Source: Burhinus oedicnemus (taxonomy: Eukaryota; Chordata; Aves; Charadriiformes; Burhinidae). From it: a stretch of DNA of 64,000 nucleotides. The notes below the pieces were generated by a model that was not told the origin of the DNA, searched no databases, and worked only from the letters and a program-made list of their open reading frames with translations. Positions 29,391 to 41,500 of the stretch are shown piece by piece. The position numbers and the translations under genes are program-made. Numbering within the stretch: the stretch's first letter is position 1; every line of letters starts with the position of its first letter. The stretch is taken from positions 160,834 to 224,833 of the forward strand of contig VFFE01007012.1 in assembly GCA_008921705.1 (NCBI GenBank), given 5' to 3'.

Positions 29391-29660
29391 TTAGGGTAAT
29401 TATGTATAATAAGATAAAGATAAACATGTTTTAGGTGTCCATAACACATACCATCACAAATCCCTTTGCTTTGTTAAAAGTAAAACCTTATATTATATTA
29501 CTATCCCTTTAACTCATTGCTATTAGTATTCTTTGTTTGTTAAATCTCTTTGGATATGTATCCTCCCAGTAATTAAGAATTGATAAAGACCAAGCTGAGC
29601 AACAGATAAAGACCAAGAACCAAGTCTCGTCTCAAATTTTATCTGTTTTGCTTATACAAA
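29391..29660. repeat. AT-rich block with 13-bp direct repeat, possible old LTR fragment
   Basis: A 270-bp AT-rich segment starting TGTTAGGG and containing GATAAAGACCAAG twice (29582-29594 and 29605-29617). The TG start and composition recall a decayed retroviral LTR. No target-site duplication or terminal CA could be placed, so this is a weak reading. Confidence 0.2.
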
Positions 29661-32600
29661 CAGTCAAATGTTTGATGGATTTCACTTATTGTTTAACGGC
29701 TGGCCAAGGTGTTTGCTGGAAGGGCCAAAGTCTGGAAACACTTAAGCAAATTGTGACCCAGCAGTTGTTGAAGTCAATGGAAACTTACTTGACTTCAGCA
29801 GATAGTGGCTGAAAAATTTTAGTCATAGCAGTAGTTCTGCAGGAGCAAAGTTATTTGTTTGCCCAGAGTATTCCCCATGCTTTAGTCTGTGGGCTCTGCT
29901 CAGGATTAGACAGGGTTTGAGCAAACCACGAGGCCAGACGAGGCTGGTGTGTGGGCACGGAGAGGCAGAGGTGTGCACTCTCACAGGGCTAGCGTGTCCC
30001 ATGGCCGCGTGCCCAGGCAGAGCGATGCCCGTGGCCGCAAGCTGCCTGCTGCTTCCACATCCCTGCCGGTGATCCAGCAGGCAGTGGAAACAACACCGGG
30101 ACCCAGCGCATGAACGTGGGTGGAAACTCTGAGGTTCAAACGACTGTGGAGCAGAAAACCTCAAGCCCTACCCTTGGCAGAAAACCTGGCATGTTTGAAT
30201 AGCCCCCTGCAGGCTGCGGATAAATAGCTGTGACCGCAGCCAACATTCCTTGAAAACTTATATTGTTGCTGGAAAGACGGTTGGAAACCTCCGTTTCTGT
30301 TGCCTTTTCAAAATGTAGCCTTGCTGGGGCCAGAGAGTCAACAGATGGGTCCCTTTCTGCGGGGCCCTGGTACATCATCTTTTATAAATGGGAGTCACCT
30401 TTGTAATTTTCCATGCACGAGAGGAGCAACTTGTACTGGGAGAAGCATTTTGGCCTCGGCCAAAGGACGACCAGCGGGCTGACACGGCCGCTCCTCTTAA
30501 TCTGATAGCTGAGCCATCCCTGCAGTTGCTTTTTAAGGTGGGAACAGTCTCTAGCTGGATCCTCTCTCAGTGTGCAGATTCTGGTGTCACTCAGGAAAAT
30601 CTGAGTCGCGGTGATGCCTTGAATAACGCAGGCACTGTAATTACTCACAGGCTGATTTGATAGCGGTCTTTCAGCAGGTGATCGTCCACTTTTTGAAAAT
30701 CTCTTTTGATCCATTGATCCAGGTTTGCGGACGGTCTTATAGGGCGATGCTGCAGACATATTTTGACACTCACTGATGGAAAGCCAAGTAGTTTCACGCA
30801 TGTCACCCAGCACAACCACAACCCTTTTTTTGTGTCTTACGGTTTTGCCCACTAAGTTCAGGAGAACTTCCTCCTTCATCCTTTGCTGGTTGGCACAGAG
30901 CGACTGGTGAAGACAGATCCATTGGTGCCCCTCGGCGGCCATGTAACCCCTCACTCCCATGCGTGTATACGATTTCCACACCCTGCTGATAGGAATTATT
31001 ACAGCGGAGGCCAAGACAGAGCTGGCTGACGCCTGGTTTTTGCAGGGGTGCACTGGGCAGCCTGGCTGCACCCCTGCGGCACGTGGCGCACCGGTTGCAA
31101 GGCTCTCATTTGCAGCAACGTTGTGTGTCTAAACTCCATGGAAAAAGGGTTGACATCACTGATGTTTTAACCGCACCGTTCTAAACACACACCCCCAGAA
31201 CCACCCTCACTTACTCCCTGAGAGGAATGAGTCTTGAAATGTTTCAGCTTTTCCATTACTTCGTTTGCCTGGAGACTTCTTGCTAATGGCCTGCGAGGTA
31301 ATTAGCTGGTGGCAGGTGAGGCCCAGCTGCCTGCAGGGCAGGAGTTCAATTTGGCCAGGAGTTATCCCCCATGGCAACAAAATGTTGGGATGGTTCAGAG
31401 GGTGGGAGACTGCTGTATCTCTTTGCCTATTCCTTTTTCTCTTTTTTCCCCTCCCTCCTTTTCCTCTCAGATCTCTTGAAATGACTCACTGCAGGGCGCT
31501 GTGTGTTCTCTGCTTCTGGGGCTAAAAACAGCCTTCGGAGAAGTTGAAGAACAGTTTGAGGAGGGAGCCATCACTGGGGCCTTGAGAGATCAGCTTCTTC
31601 TTTCAGCTTTTCATCCAGGAGCCCTGTGTGGGTCATGGGTGCTTTATATGCCAGTGGGAAAACAACCAGCCCAAACTAGGACATGGCTCTGGCTTCCACA
31701 TGGAGTCACGGACAGTCAAATAGATGGCACAGAAGTAGCATGGGAGCACCCAGTATGTGTGGCTGCCTCCACTAGGAAGGTTTCCTGCTCTCAGAGACTG
31801 GTGGGAGGAGGTGGTTGTGTTTATATAGACAAAGTCTGTCGATTAGGCAAATAATGGGGCTGTGACCCCAGGGAAGCCAGTGTGGATGGAGAGGTGATGG
31901 TGCCTTGTCCCTGGAATGGCTGTGCTCCTCAGGTTATAACACTAGAAGGAAAATAGAGCCCTTCCTGGCTGTTTTGGAGGAAGGGGCAATGTTGTTTGTG
32001 AGAAAGGAGGTCTGTCTGGAGAGTGTTAACGAGGGGGAGTGGTAATTGCCCTCATATGGAGCTGAGGAGGGAGTGGGGGCAGCTGAGGGGAAGAGCTGAG
32101 GTACCAGCCCTCCATACTGGGAGAAGAGGACAGGAGGGCTCTGAAAGGCTTGTGTGGGAAGGTCATCCTTGTTGGCGTGGAGAGCTGCTGTGGCTCTGTG
32201 TGGCTGTCGTGTCCCACAGAGGACAGGTGAGTGGGGCAGCCCCGTCCCCTCACACGGGGTGGTTGTCACCACTGTCAGCCTAGGCCTGGGGACACCATGG
32301 ATGGGGTACACCACCCCTAGTCCCAGCCTGGCACCTGGAAGCCAGGAGGACAGCCAAGCCCACCCAAGGGGCGTGTGAACATTATTCTGTATGGATTCAC
32401 CCCAAAATGCATGTGGCTTCCTTCCACAGAGCATCAGCTTGCAAAAACAGTCCCCATAGTGTGGAAGACTTTCCCTGCTCTGTGGCTGCAGAGTGAGTTA
32501 ATGAAAACAGCATGGAGACCCAAAGGATGATGCCAAGCACATATTCTTCAGCAGTCTGGATGAGCCCATGGTCTGAGGTGAGCCCTTTGCTTTGGGGTAC

Positions 32601-32802
32601 TGTCTGGATCCGTGGGGTTTCTTGCAGAGTGCTTGGCCGTACGCAGCCTCCCCCCACAACTCTACGAGCTTCACCATTTCCAAATAAAGTTTCCTAGCGG
32701 TTAGTTTTGAGTGAGTAATTCAACTGACTTGGTTTAAGTGCTTCTGCTCATAGTTCATTTTGTTTGGATAACTAGTCAAGGATATACTGGAGCATTGGAG
32801 AC

Positions 32803-32818
32803 TTTTTTTTTTTTTTTT
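32803..32818. repeat. Poly-T run (T16)
   Basis: A homopolymer run in intergenic DNA with no flanking element recognised. Confidence 0.9.
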
Positions 32819-34114
32819 AATGTATTGTGTTTGCCAAAAATCAATGCGTGCAGTAACTGATTATATTCCTTAGCAAGCAACGGTGATGGCATGGGGTTGA
32901 CTCAGAGTTGTCTCAGTCCTTTGAAATGAGTTGTGTCATTCTTGCAGTCTATTCTTGTTTAAACCAATGCTTTGGCAGAGATTTTTATAACACTATATTG
33001 TATCCATAATACGGCAATGCCCGAGTGCCTTTTCCTTGACTCTAGTTGCGTGCTGTCCTTGCTCTCTAAATCATCTTCTGTTCTTTTCCAAACAGAATAA
33101 AGCTGTTGTGATATGCGCGAGGTTAAGAGTGCTTAAATTCTTCTCTGTCAGGTAGACTGGTCATTTTAAGTCTGCAGATTTAAGGTCTGATCCTGCAAAG
33201 CTCACTTGCTGTCAGGAGCAGCAATATTGAAGGTGGGGTAGAGTAGCTGCTCTGTGCCTTTGCAGACCTTTATTCTGCTTTTTTCTGGATGTGACATTGT
33301 GTCTGTGGGGCTGGCTGGGGAAGACAAAGTGGATCTGGAGGATGCAGCAAGTGTAATATCGGGCCTTGAGCTGTAATCCGATGAGAGCAATGAGTTACTC
33401 ACATCACAACTTGCACCGCTGTAATCGGTGAGAGGCATGTTAAATAGATCAATTTGTTATTTAGCTGCTACTCCATTAGGCCGACAGACATACTGCCTTA
33501 GAGTTGGTTTTGATGGTAGCTGGTGTTTGGGATTTAGCAGCGAAATCTCTAGTTTGTGTTGTATGTGGAAGACATCTAATAATTTAAATAAGAGGCAGAG
33601 GATCCTGGCCACAGCCTGATGATGCTCCCTGCAGATACGGGATGCTTATTACCCTGCTGGTGGGCTGCGTACCTGCCCTTGGGCTTGTTCACTTGCTAGC
33701 GTGCTTGTGCTTCTCCAGGATGCATAATGCAGTTGTGCTCTTCTGAGATGCATCTGCATCAGGGTCAGTCCCCAAATACTCCTGTGGTGACAGGGGCACT
33801 GACCAGTCTCTGGAGAAGGGGCGTTAACTAAGCTCCACTGGTACAGGTGCTCCTGGACCCTTGCTAGTCTTATGTCCTCCTACTTCTGCTTGCTGCCAGA
33901 AGCAGGAAGGCTCCTTTCTTTGAAGGAAGAAACCCTGCAGGAGGTGGCTGCAGAGTAACTTGCCCCTGGTGACATTTTCCTACATCTATGCAACACTTGA
34001 TTTGTCCTTATATCCCAGCACTCAACAATTCATGATTCTCCTGGAGCTCTTGGCTTGATTTATCTAATTGGAAAAGTTCTGTCTGAATGTCCCATCCTTG
34101 AGGGGCCTTAACCT

Positions 34115-35354
34115 CTGTGGTTGGGAAAAGCCAGCATGGATTCACCAAGGGCAAATCATGCTTGACAAACCTGATCACCTTCTATGACAAAATAACCTGC
34201 TCGGTTGGTGTGGGGTGAGCAGTGGACACTGTCTACTTGGATTTCTCCAAGGGTTTCAATACAGTTCCTCACAGCGTCCTCCTAGAGAAACTGATGTGTT
34301 ATGGCCTAGACAAGTGGTCTGTGCGATGGGTAGGGAACTGGCTGAGAGGCACCACCCGGAGGGCTGGTGATCAATAGCTCCTTTTCGAACTGGCAACCTG
34401 TCACGAGTGGGGTCCCCCAGGGGTCGATACTGGGCCCAACGCTGTTTAATATCTTCATAAGTGATCTGGATGATGGGATCAGCTGTACCATGATGAAGTT
34501 TCCTGATGACACCAAACCAAGTGGGGAAGTGGACACTTTGGAAGGGAGAGCCACCCTGCAGGAAGACCTAGATAAGCTGGAAGAGTGGGCTAACAACCTT
34601 GTGAAATTCAACAAGAAATGTAAGGTCTTGCACCTGGGAAAACATAAGCCAGGAGTGCAGCACAGCCTGGGATCTACCCAGTTGGGGGGCAGCTCTGTGG
34701 AAAGGGACCTGGGGGTCCTGATGGACAACAAGCTCAAAATGAGTGAACAGTGTGCTGCTGCGGCTAAGAAAGCCAACAGGATGCTGGGTTGCATCAACAA
34801 GGGCATCACTAGCAGAGATAAAGAAGTCATTATCCTACTCCACTCAGGCCACACCTGGAATCCTGTGCTCTGTTTTGGTCACCGATATGCAAAAAAAGAT
34901 GTGACCAGGCTGGAGAGGGTCCAGAGAAGGGCCACAAAGATGACCAAAGGACTGAGAAGCCTGCCATATGAGGAAAGGCTGAGAGGACTGGGTTTTTTCA
35001 GCCTTGAGAAAAGAAGGCTTAAGGGAGACCTTATCACCATGTTCCAGTGTTTAAAGGGTGGTTACAAAGAAGATGGAGACTCTCTTCTTACAAGGAGTCA
35101 CATGGAAAAGACGAGGGGTAATGGGTACGAGTTACTCCTGGGGAGGTCCCAATTGGACACAAGAGGAAAGCTTTTCACGAGAATGTCAGCCGTTGGAATA
35201 ATTTCCCCAGGAAAGCGGTGGATTCCCCAATACTGGACACTTTCAAGATTCAGCTGGACAGCGTACTGGGCCATCTTGCCTAGACCATGCTTTTGCTTTT
35301 TGGTTGGACCAGATGATCTTTGAGGTCCCTTCCAACCTGGTATTCTATGATTTC
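34115..35354 (+). mobile_element. CR1-type LINE, 5'-truncated, with decayed reverse transcriptase
   Basis: A 1.2-kb non-LTR retrotransposon copy. From 34141 one frame reads FTKGKSCLTNLI and VDTVYLDFSKGFNTVPHS, the fingers and first catalytic-Asp region of the RT. It has an in-frame TGA at 34216 and then a frame change near 34362. A second frame (34367-35323) gives SGVPQGSILGPTLFNIFI and the catalytic box as FPDD instead of FADD, followed by the conserved C-terminal region (LERVQRRATKM, YEERLRGLGFFSLEKRRLKG). A further shift lies near 35190. It ends TTTGAGGTCCCTTCCAACC then ATTCTATGATTTCTCATG, the CR1 3' end. Stops, shifts and the altered active site make it inactive. Confidence 0.9.
34367..35323 (+). 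pseudogene. CR1 reverse transcriptase C-terminal remnant (318 codons, GTG start)
   Basis: This is the longest open frame in the window, but it is part of the CR1 copy. The GTG at its start is not a real start: the RT runs in from upstream in another frame. RT motif B (SGVPQGS) is at about residues 14-20 and motif C is FPDD at 45-48. From about 35190 the frame leaves the RT sequence, so the last 40 or so residues are out of frame. Confidence 0.85.
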
Positions 35355-36700
35355 TCATGAGTCCCAGAGCTCTGCAGCTGCAGTCATGTAAGCAATATCA
35401 TGCTTTGGGGGCAGGGGGCTTTTGGTAATGTTCTTCTTGGTCTGATGGTTGGTTACAGACAGCCACTAGAGAAAAGCTCTTGCTGATGGTAACTAAGTTT
35501 TATGGTTGTTGGGAGAGCTGTTGGAAAAATGAGCTAGAAATGGGTATTTGGATTCCTTTGAGAAACAAATGTAAACTTCAGTCCATAATGATAAATAACG
35601 TTGGTGTTTCACATCTGTATTTTGTGCATGCCTGAAGTTGCTCTTGGCAAGTGGTGACAGTCTTGAGCCTTGAACCTCGGGGCAACCCAATGTTCTCATC
35701 CCTGCTAGGAATGTTGTTAATATGGATGATGGGCTGTGGAAGAATCTATGAGAATTACCTGTTGAAAGAATAGACAGACAGAAATACAAATGCTTTTGTA
35801 AAGAGGGTATGTTTGCTCCTATGCAATGTTTGGGTTTTTTAGTACAGAAACAGAAATTCCTTGGCCCAAGTATAATGATCTGCTTTCCAGGGATACCAGT
35901 GGTGTATCCAGCATACTCACCAGGATGCCCAGCCTCTCCTGCCATTAGTCAGAAGCTCTGTGGCTCTTCAAGGCACCACAAAAGCCTATTTGTAGTGCAA
36001 GAGCTCCAACCCGAGCACCTCCTGTTAAAAAACAAACTTACTTACTCGCTGGACCACATACCCAATAGCAGAAGCATGGAAGAAAGTGGGACAAACTTGG
36101 AAGACATAAAAGCAGGCAAAAAAGAAAAAGAGGGGGCTAAGGGATGGAGAACAGAGGGGGAAAAGAAGAGACATGAATGTTGTCAGATTTGTCTAGCGTG
36201 GTGTAGCACAAACAGGCAGATTTGTTTAAAAATAGGAATGACTTGCTACCTGACAGTACTTTGAAGAAAATGCACCTCTTTTGGCATAATTTGTGCCGTG
36301 CTTTCTTCAGCTGGGTTCCTTCCCTCCCTGCAGGCTGCTGACTTGAAATGCATCCCTTCTGTTTGTTTTCTGTCCTGAAAATTTGTCTATGAACCTGAAG
36401 GTGACACATATTGTGACAAAGCTGCCAGTAAAAGCTTTAGCTCTGGGAGAGGGTAGCTTGGACAGGGTGGGAGGCTAGCGACAAATCCACCCACGAACAA
36501 AGTTTTTGTGCCACGTTTTCCTTGTGTGAAACAATCTTGGAGAACGACTCCTAGCACTTTGCGGGTAGCAGGGCTTTGCCCAGCCTGGCGAGTCCCATGG
36601 GTCCCAGTGCTCCACTGTTGTGGGGAAGCGGGGGAAAAGGCTATGCTAGCAAAGTGCCGTTGCTGGGTGAGTTTGGGTTCCCCCCCCCACCATGGACCGT
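35355..36700. other. Intergenic stretch upstream of FHL1-like promoter
   Basis: No gene, transposon or conserved motif is recognised between the CR1 copy and the promoter-like block. Confidence 0.6.
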
Positions 36701-36738
36701 GCAGGGGCCCTGGGAGGAGCAGGCTCTTCCTCCTGTTC

Positions 36739-37031
36739 CAGCTGCTCCCCAGGCAGGAACAGTACTATTGGCTGAACTAAATTTTTTTTTTTTTTTTTTG
36801 CAATGCGCCTCCCTGCTATAAGTGGCAAAGCAGCCGCTGTCCCGCCAGCTGGACACCCCAGCCCAGCTGCCTTGCCTCTGCGGGGCTGAAGGCACGGCTC
36901 TGGACCGAAGCGCTCCCACATCCGTCCCGCTGCCGAGGTGCTGTGCGTGTCCACACGCAGAGCTCGGTCCATCCCTGCCCTCCTCCAGGCAGCAGCCGCC
37001 TCGCAGCAGCTCCCAGGCTCTCCGGCAGCCA
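36739..37031 (+). promoter_or_regulatory. FHL1: Candidate CpG-rich promoter and 5' non-coding exon, probably FHL1
   Basis: The elements occur in classical order: an E-box CAGCTG (36739-36744), an inverted CCAAT box ATTGG (36767-36771), a T18 run, and a TATA-like CTATAAGTGG (36816-36825). A start near 36846-36850 is then expected. The following 185 bases are GC-rich and end CGGCAGCCA before a GTAAGC donor at 37032. Between about 36840 and 37110 I count 18 CpGs, far above the surrounding DNA. The assignment to FHL1 rests on known amniote order (SLC9A6 then FHL1, same strand) and on the FHL1-like exon 21 kb downstream. It could instead be an unrelated promoter or a non-coding transcript. Confidence 0.45.
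36816..36825 (+). promoter_or_regulatory. TATA-like box CTATAAGTGG
   Basis: It lies about 50 bases downstream of an inverted CCAAT box and just upstream of a CpG-rich segment. This spacing is typical of a TATA/CCAAT promoter. Confidence 0.45.
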
Positions 37032-37420
37032 GTAAGCACATGCCTCTGTCTCTCCCTCTTGAGCATCATCTCGCAGGGAGCGTTTCAGCATCCTGTGCTC
37101 CGCGGGTCTTTGGATTTCAGGGCTTGTGCTGGGTCTTTTCTTTGCCTTGCGACTGCTCTGCTGGGAAAGGGTTTGTGAGAACAGGGCTGGGGGAAATGGG
37201 AAGCCTGTGGGTGTATAACGTACTTCTAAAACACTCTGTCTAGCAAACAGTTTCTTCGTGGATCACTGTTAACCTCAGAAACTGCCTCTGTTTTATGGGG
37301 TGTTTTGGGGGTGGGATTTATCTAAATTCTTGCTTCTGATTTCTCTTGCATCCTCTTTTTCTGATACACGTATTCCCTCCTGGAAGGTGGTGGCTTTGAA
37401 AGTACGGGCAGCCACTGGGG

Positions 37421-37428
37421 TATAAATA
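37421..37428 (+). promoter_or_regulatory. Second candidate TATA box (TATAAATA)
   Basis: GGGGTATAAATATAGC is a near-perfect TATA element with a GC-rich 5' flank. A possible donor AGCTGTGTAAGA lies about 70 bases downstream. It could be an alternative promoter of the same transcription unit, or chance. Confidence 0.25.
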
Positions 37429-38463
37429 TAGCTTTTTCTCTTTGCTTCCCAGCTGAGTGGGTGTTTAGGGAGTGTTTGCAGAGGTACAGAGCTGTGTAAG
37501 AGCTGTCAGCTGTGTGTTTTCCTAGGCAGGTGATTAGACGTGCCTGTTTGAAGCTTTTAATGACAGCTGGGGAGGAAATAGCTAAAGCAGCGGCTGTTCT
37601 GTGGGCTCTCAGGTGATGTGATGCTCTCAGAAAGTGAGGAACGATTCTCTCTGAACTGTGGGAGCAGGCTGGCAGTAACAGAGTTGGGGGATATGGAAAT
37701 GCAAGCTTTTACCTAATAATTATCACATCTTCCTTTTTCTTTCCGTATTAGGGAATATCAGGCAGTTGCAGAGTTTCTGATGAGCCACGCTTGCAGCTGT
37801 CCCCATGTGAATGCAAACACCGTTATCTTTATACAAACACTGCACCCTTGTACCTATCTAGATTTGTGAAATCACTTGCATGAGTGAAAATATTCGCCCA
37901 TGTGTTTGCAAGATGGGTGTTTCTGTCATTAATCTTTTCTTTAGCAACTAGGCAAAAGATAAGTTTATGTGTGTGACTTCGGTCCAGTTCGTATTGTGTA
38001 AGCAGGAGCCAGCCTGTGGTTTAGAAATGGACGCAGCTGCTTTTTAAATCACAGAAATCTAGCACATGAAAAGATGGGGAAAGAATGATTAAAACAATCC
38101 ACCTACCAATTAGTCTTTCACCTTGTTTTGAGAGGAAGAGTGTTTTTTAAAAACAACAACAAAGAAATCTTCAGAAAGGAAACTGATTAAATTCTTAAGC
38201 CATGATGTGCAAAGCAAATAGCTGATCAAGCAACCAAATAAGGCTTTAAAATTTAAAATTTCTTTTTTAATGATAAAAGCACCCACATACTTCATTTCAG
38301 TGACAACACCCTTGTCTTTTCTTTCCCCCCCGCGCAAGTACAGCATTCTTGAATACAAACCAGTTTTTAATTTCTCCTTAAAGAGCTCAGTATATAAAAA
38401 TTCATTCTTGACTAATACCTGCTAGAAAAATGGGAGTTAGGTGTTTCAGAGCTAACACCACAA

Positions 38464-38467
<4 letters not shown>

Positions 38468-38496
<29 letters not shown>

Positions 38497-38577
38497 CAAA
38501 AAAACCCAAACAAACAAAAAAACCCCAACACAACAAAAACCCAAACAAACAAAACAAAAAAACCAAAACCCAACCCA
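38468..38577 (+). repeat. A-rich low-complexity tract (A29 then A/C-rich)
   Basis: Twenty-nine A residues are followed by about 80 bases of AAACAAAC/AAAACCC-type sequence. It may be an expanded A tail of a retrocopy, but no coding or LINE/SINE body is visible upstream. Confidence 0.85.
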
Positions 38578-41500
38578 AGCCTCTCCAGAGCTCAGTGCAA
38601 CAAAAAGTTAATTGCTCAGATTTTGGGCTGTGGCTCTGAGGAACCAGTTCGGGGCTGGGGTTTTACAGCTGGTTTCTGACTTGCACTGCTCTTGGGGAAT
38701 TTTGGCTGGGGGAGGTTTATAGGATTGGGCTCTTGAAGTGTTTCTAACAGGAGAGGTTATTCCCTGCTGTGAACGATGGCTTGCCTCCACGTATGCGGGT
38801 ATAATTCTCTGCCTGGATGTAAATAATGGCAGCTGTTCAAAAGGAGACAACGTTTAGGGTACTCAAACACTTGAAAATAAACACTCTCCAGCCCATCTTG
38901 GCTGGCCTTTATTTCGGAAGCAGCCTTTCCACTGAACTGTACCACGAATGGAAAATCCAGACATATGGTACGAAGCAGCTGGTGGGAGCCCTGTCAGGTT
39001 CCTATCTGTGTCTGTGAACAGGGGAACGATGCTGTAGGATGTACTTTATCTCTGATCTAAACCCATATCCTGTGTATATGAGTTGCAGTCCATGCCCATT
39101 GCACCAGGATATAACAAAAGCTTTAAGTAACTGCCCTCCTTGCCCCCAAGAAGCAACTTACTTCCTTTTGTGTAATACCTATGTGACAAGAAGGTTGTTC
39201 TGTGCTATAGGATATCCCACAGCGCTTCCTGTGCTGTGTGCATGCTGGTGAAAACTTGTGCTCCTCTAGTGCGGTCCTTGGGTATCACGGCTGTGATTAT
39301 CTTCCCCATCTCTGTCTTGGGAACATGTACTTGCTACCAGTACATACAGGTCCTAGCACTGGGTGGGAGCTGGGACGTGGCTGACCCTTCCAGTGCTTCA
39401 GTGGAGACAACTAATGATGTGAGCCAGGAATAATATTGTCCCCTCTGCTATAGCCTGTGTGAATGATTCCCTTTTAAGTTTACTTCCCTCTGAAGGGATG
39501 CACTGTGGGATTTAGATGTCAATTCCTTAAAGAACCTTGGAAAATTGCTCTCATCTTTGCTGAGGAGACAATCCAGTCCAGCCTATGTTTAGCACTTTCC
39601 CTTTTTGTGGTGCTGCATAGACCTGAAGTCCTGGTGGCGTTAAATGCAGCAAGGTAAGCCTCACCACCAGCAACGTGCAAAGTTTGCTCAGGCTTTGGGT
39701 GTGCTCCTAAATCAGAGCAGCTTCCTGGAGAGCGATGGCCAAGTTCTGGCTGCTGGTGCCAGGCTTTCTCTGGGGTCACACTGAGAGGCAGGTGTCACCA
39801 GCAGATGTGGGGGGGGGGGCTGAGCCACACAACCAGTGCCTGTCTCTCACCCTCGTGGTCCTCAGCCATCGTCACCTTGCACTCTGCATGTAGGAGTGCA
39901 AAGGTAGCAAAGCTGCGATTTCAGATGCAGTTCTGTAACTTTAGCTGTGTGGAATCACTTTTGCTCGAAAAGGTAATGGAAATAATGTCTATACAATAAA
40001 CCTTGCCAGATCTGACCTGTGATTTTATTATTAAAAATACATTGTAAGTCAAAATACTTCAGCTTGATTCACTGGGATCTCTTTTTCTTTTTTTTCATTT
40101 CTCTATTACGGAAGATGCAGACAGGGAGAGTAACAAAGCAGAAATGTCTAAGATCAGTTGTTTCGTGGCTGATTTTGGCAGAGGGAGTGTGGGAGGAAGA
40201 AAGAGACCTCATGTTTCATTTAGATACCCTGATTTGGAGAGGAGTTTAAGCAGATGGCTCTTGAGACACTAGGACTCTAAAGGATTAAATGTTATTTAGA
40301 TAAATGCATGCTTCTGCTTCTGCAGCATTGTTTTATGACTGCGCCATATATTCTGGCTTCAGTTCTTTTATCCCTGGGTCCAGGCAAAACCCTGTCTGCA
40401 GCCTCTTGGCTGGGTGTAGGAGCAAAGGCACTGGGGCTTCTCTGGAGTTCAGAGACGGATTATAGCCCAGCATGTTTCCACTCCCTGATGTGCTTTGACT
40501 GGGACTTCTTGTAGATGGGCAGCCCAGAGCCAGCTCCACCCCAGCTGGCTTCTGTGGGGATAAATCGGAACCGAGAGGCCAAGGCTGGTCTGTGATGAGT
40601 GTTTCTCCCTGCTAACCCTCCATCTGTGTCCGAAGGGAGCCTGCAGACTCAGCAAAAATCCTGTGGAAACTTGGGCTCTGAAATGATGTGTAAATTGGTG
40701 GAATAAAATCCCTTAAAGAAGGATTATGAGTTGCTTAGTGCGGGGAAGTAGCCCTGGGGTATCTAGAAGCAGTCACAAAAATGGGCTAAAATGAGGTCTG
40801 CATGCTGGGAGAGAGCCTGAGGGTGGGTTCTGCTGAGCCCCGCAAAACAGGCAGGTTGCAAAGAGGGGACGGGTGTCAGGAAAACAGAGCCCTGTCCCAG
40901 TTTCTTGCCCTCAGTCCCAGGGGATGCAGGTGCTGTGCGTACCACATGCCCGCCCTCCCCAGGCCCATAGCCAAAAATCCCTCTCTTACCAGAGACACTC
41001 ATTTTGCTGCTCTAAGTATTTCCCGCAAAGGCTTTGCTCTGCTCCAAGCTGGGATGTGGAAAGCCACAGAAAAGCCCTCCCGGCGGGGCAGTGCTCACCC
41101 TCCCTGCACATCCCTGCAGCATGTACTGAAGCAGAATTTGGCCCTCGATGCTTTCAGGGCAGTTCAGGTGTGTGTGGTGCCAAGAATTCTGCCAGAGCAA
41201 ATTCCCACTGTCAGAACAAGAGCTGGGGGACGGATGGATGGATGCTCTTGTGCTTTTCCAGCTTTTTCATCTCCCTCTGAGGAAAGAGCTCTTTCCCTCC
41301 TGGCATATAGGGCTCGTGTCCTGTGGCAGGACAGGGCTAAAATGGCATTTAGGGCTTTGGAGCTATTCAAAAGCAGGGCAAGGATTGCACTATAGCCATG
41401 CTGGAATGGGATAGACAGGGTCCTGAGGAAACACTCTTTCAAAAAAAGGCCAAATTAAAGAGCACCCTGGAGAAGGTCAGAGAGCCAGGACAGGGCTCCT

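Larger units (their letters stand above)
20726..34114. other. Intergenic DNA between SLC9A6 and the FHL1-like region
   Basis: I see no gene here. It contains one CR1 3' end near 22350, a 25-bp tandem duplication at 27859, an AT-rich block at 29391-29660 and scattered simple repeats. The longest open frame (minus strand 31071-30382) starts with GTG, resembles no family I know, and is within what chance allows. Confidence 0.7.

Noticed and set aside
30382..31071. Minus-strand open frame of 229 codons
   Set aside because: It starts with GTG, has no recognisable domain, signal or family similarity, and no splice-compatible neighbours. One frame of this size is expected by chance in 64 kb of mixed-composition DNA.
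40802..41395. Plus-strand open frame of 197 codons
   Set aside because: The composition looks like translated non-coding GC-rich DNA, it overlaps other frames in the same region, and no family motif is visible.
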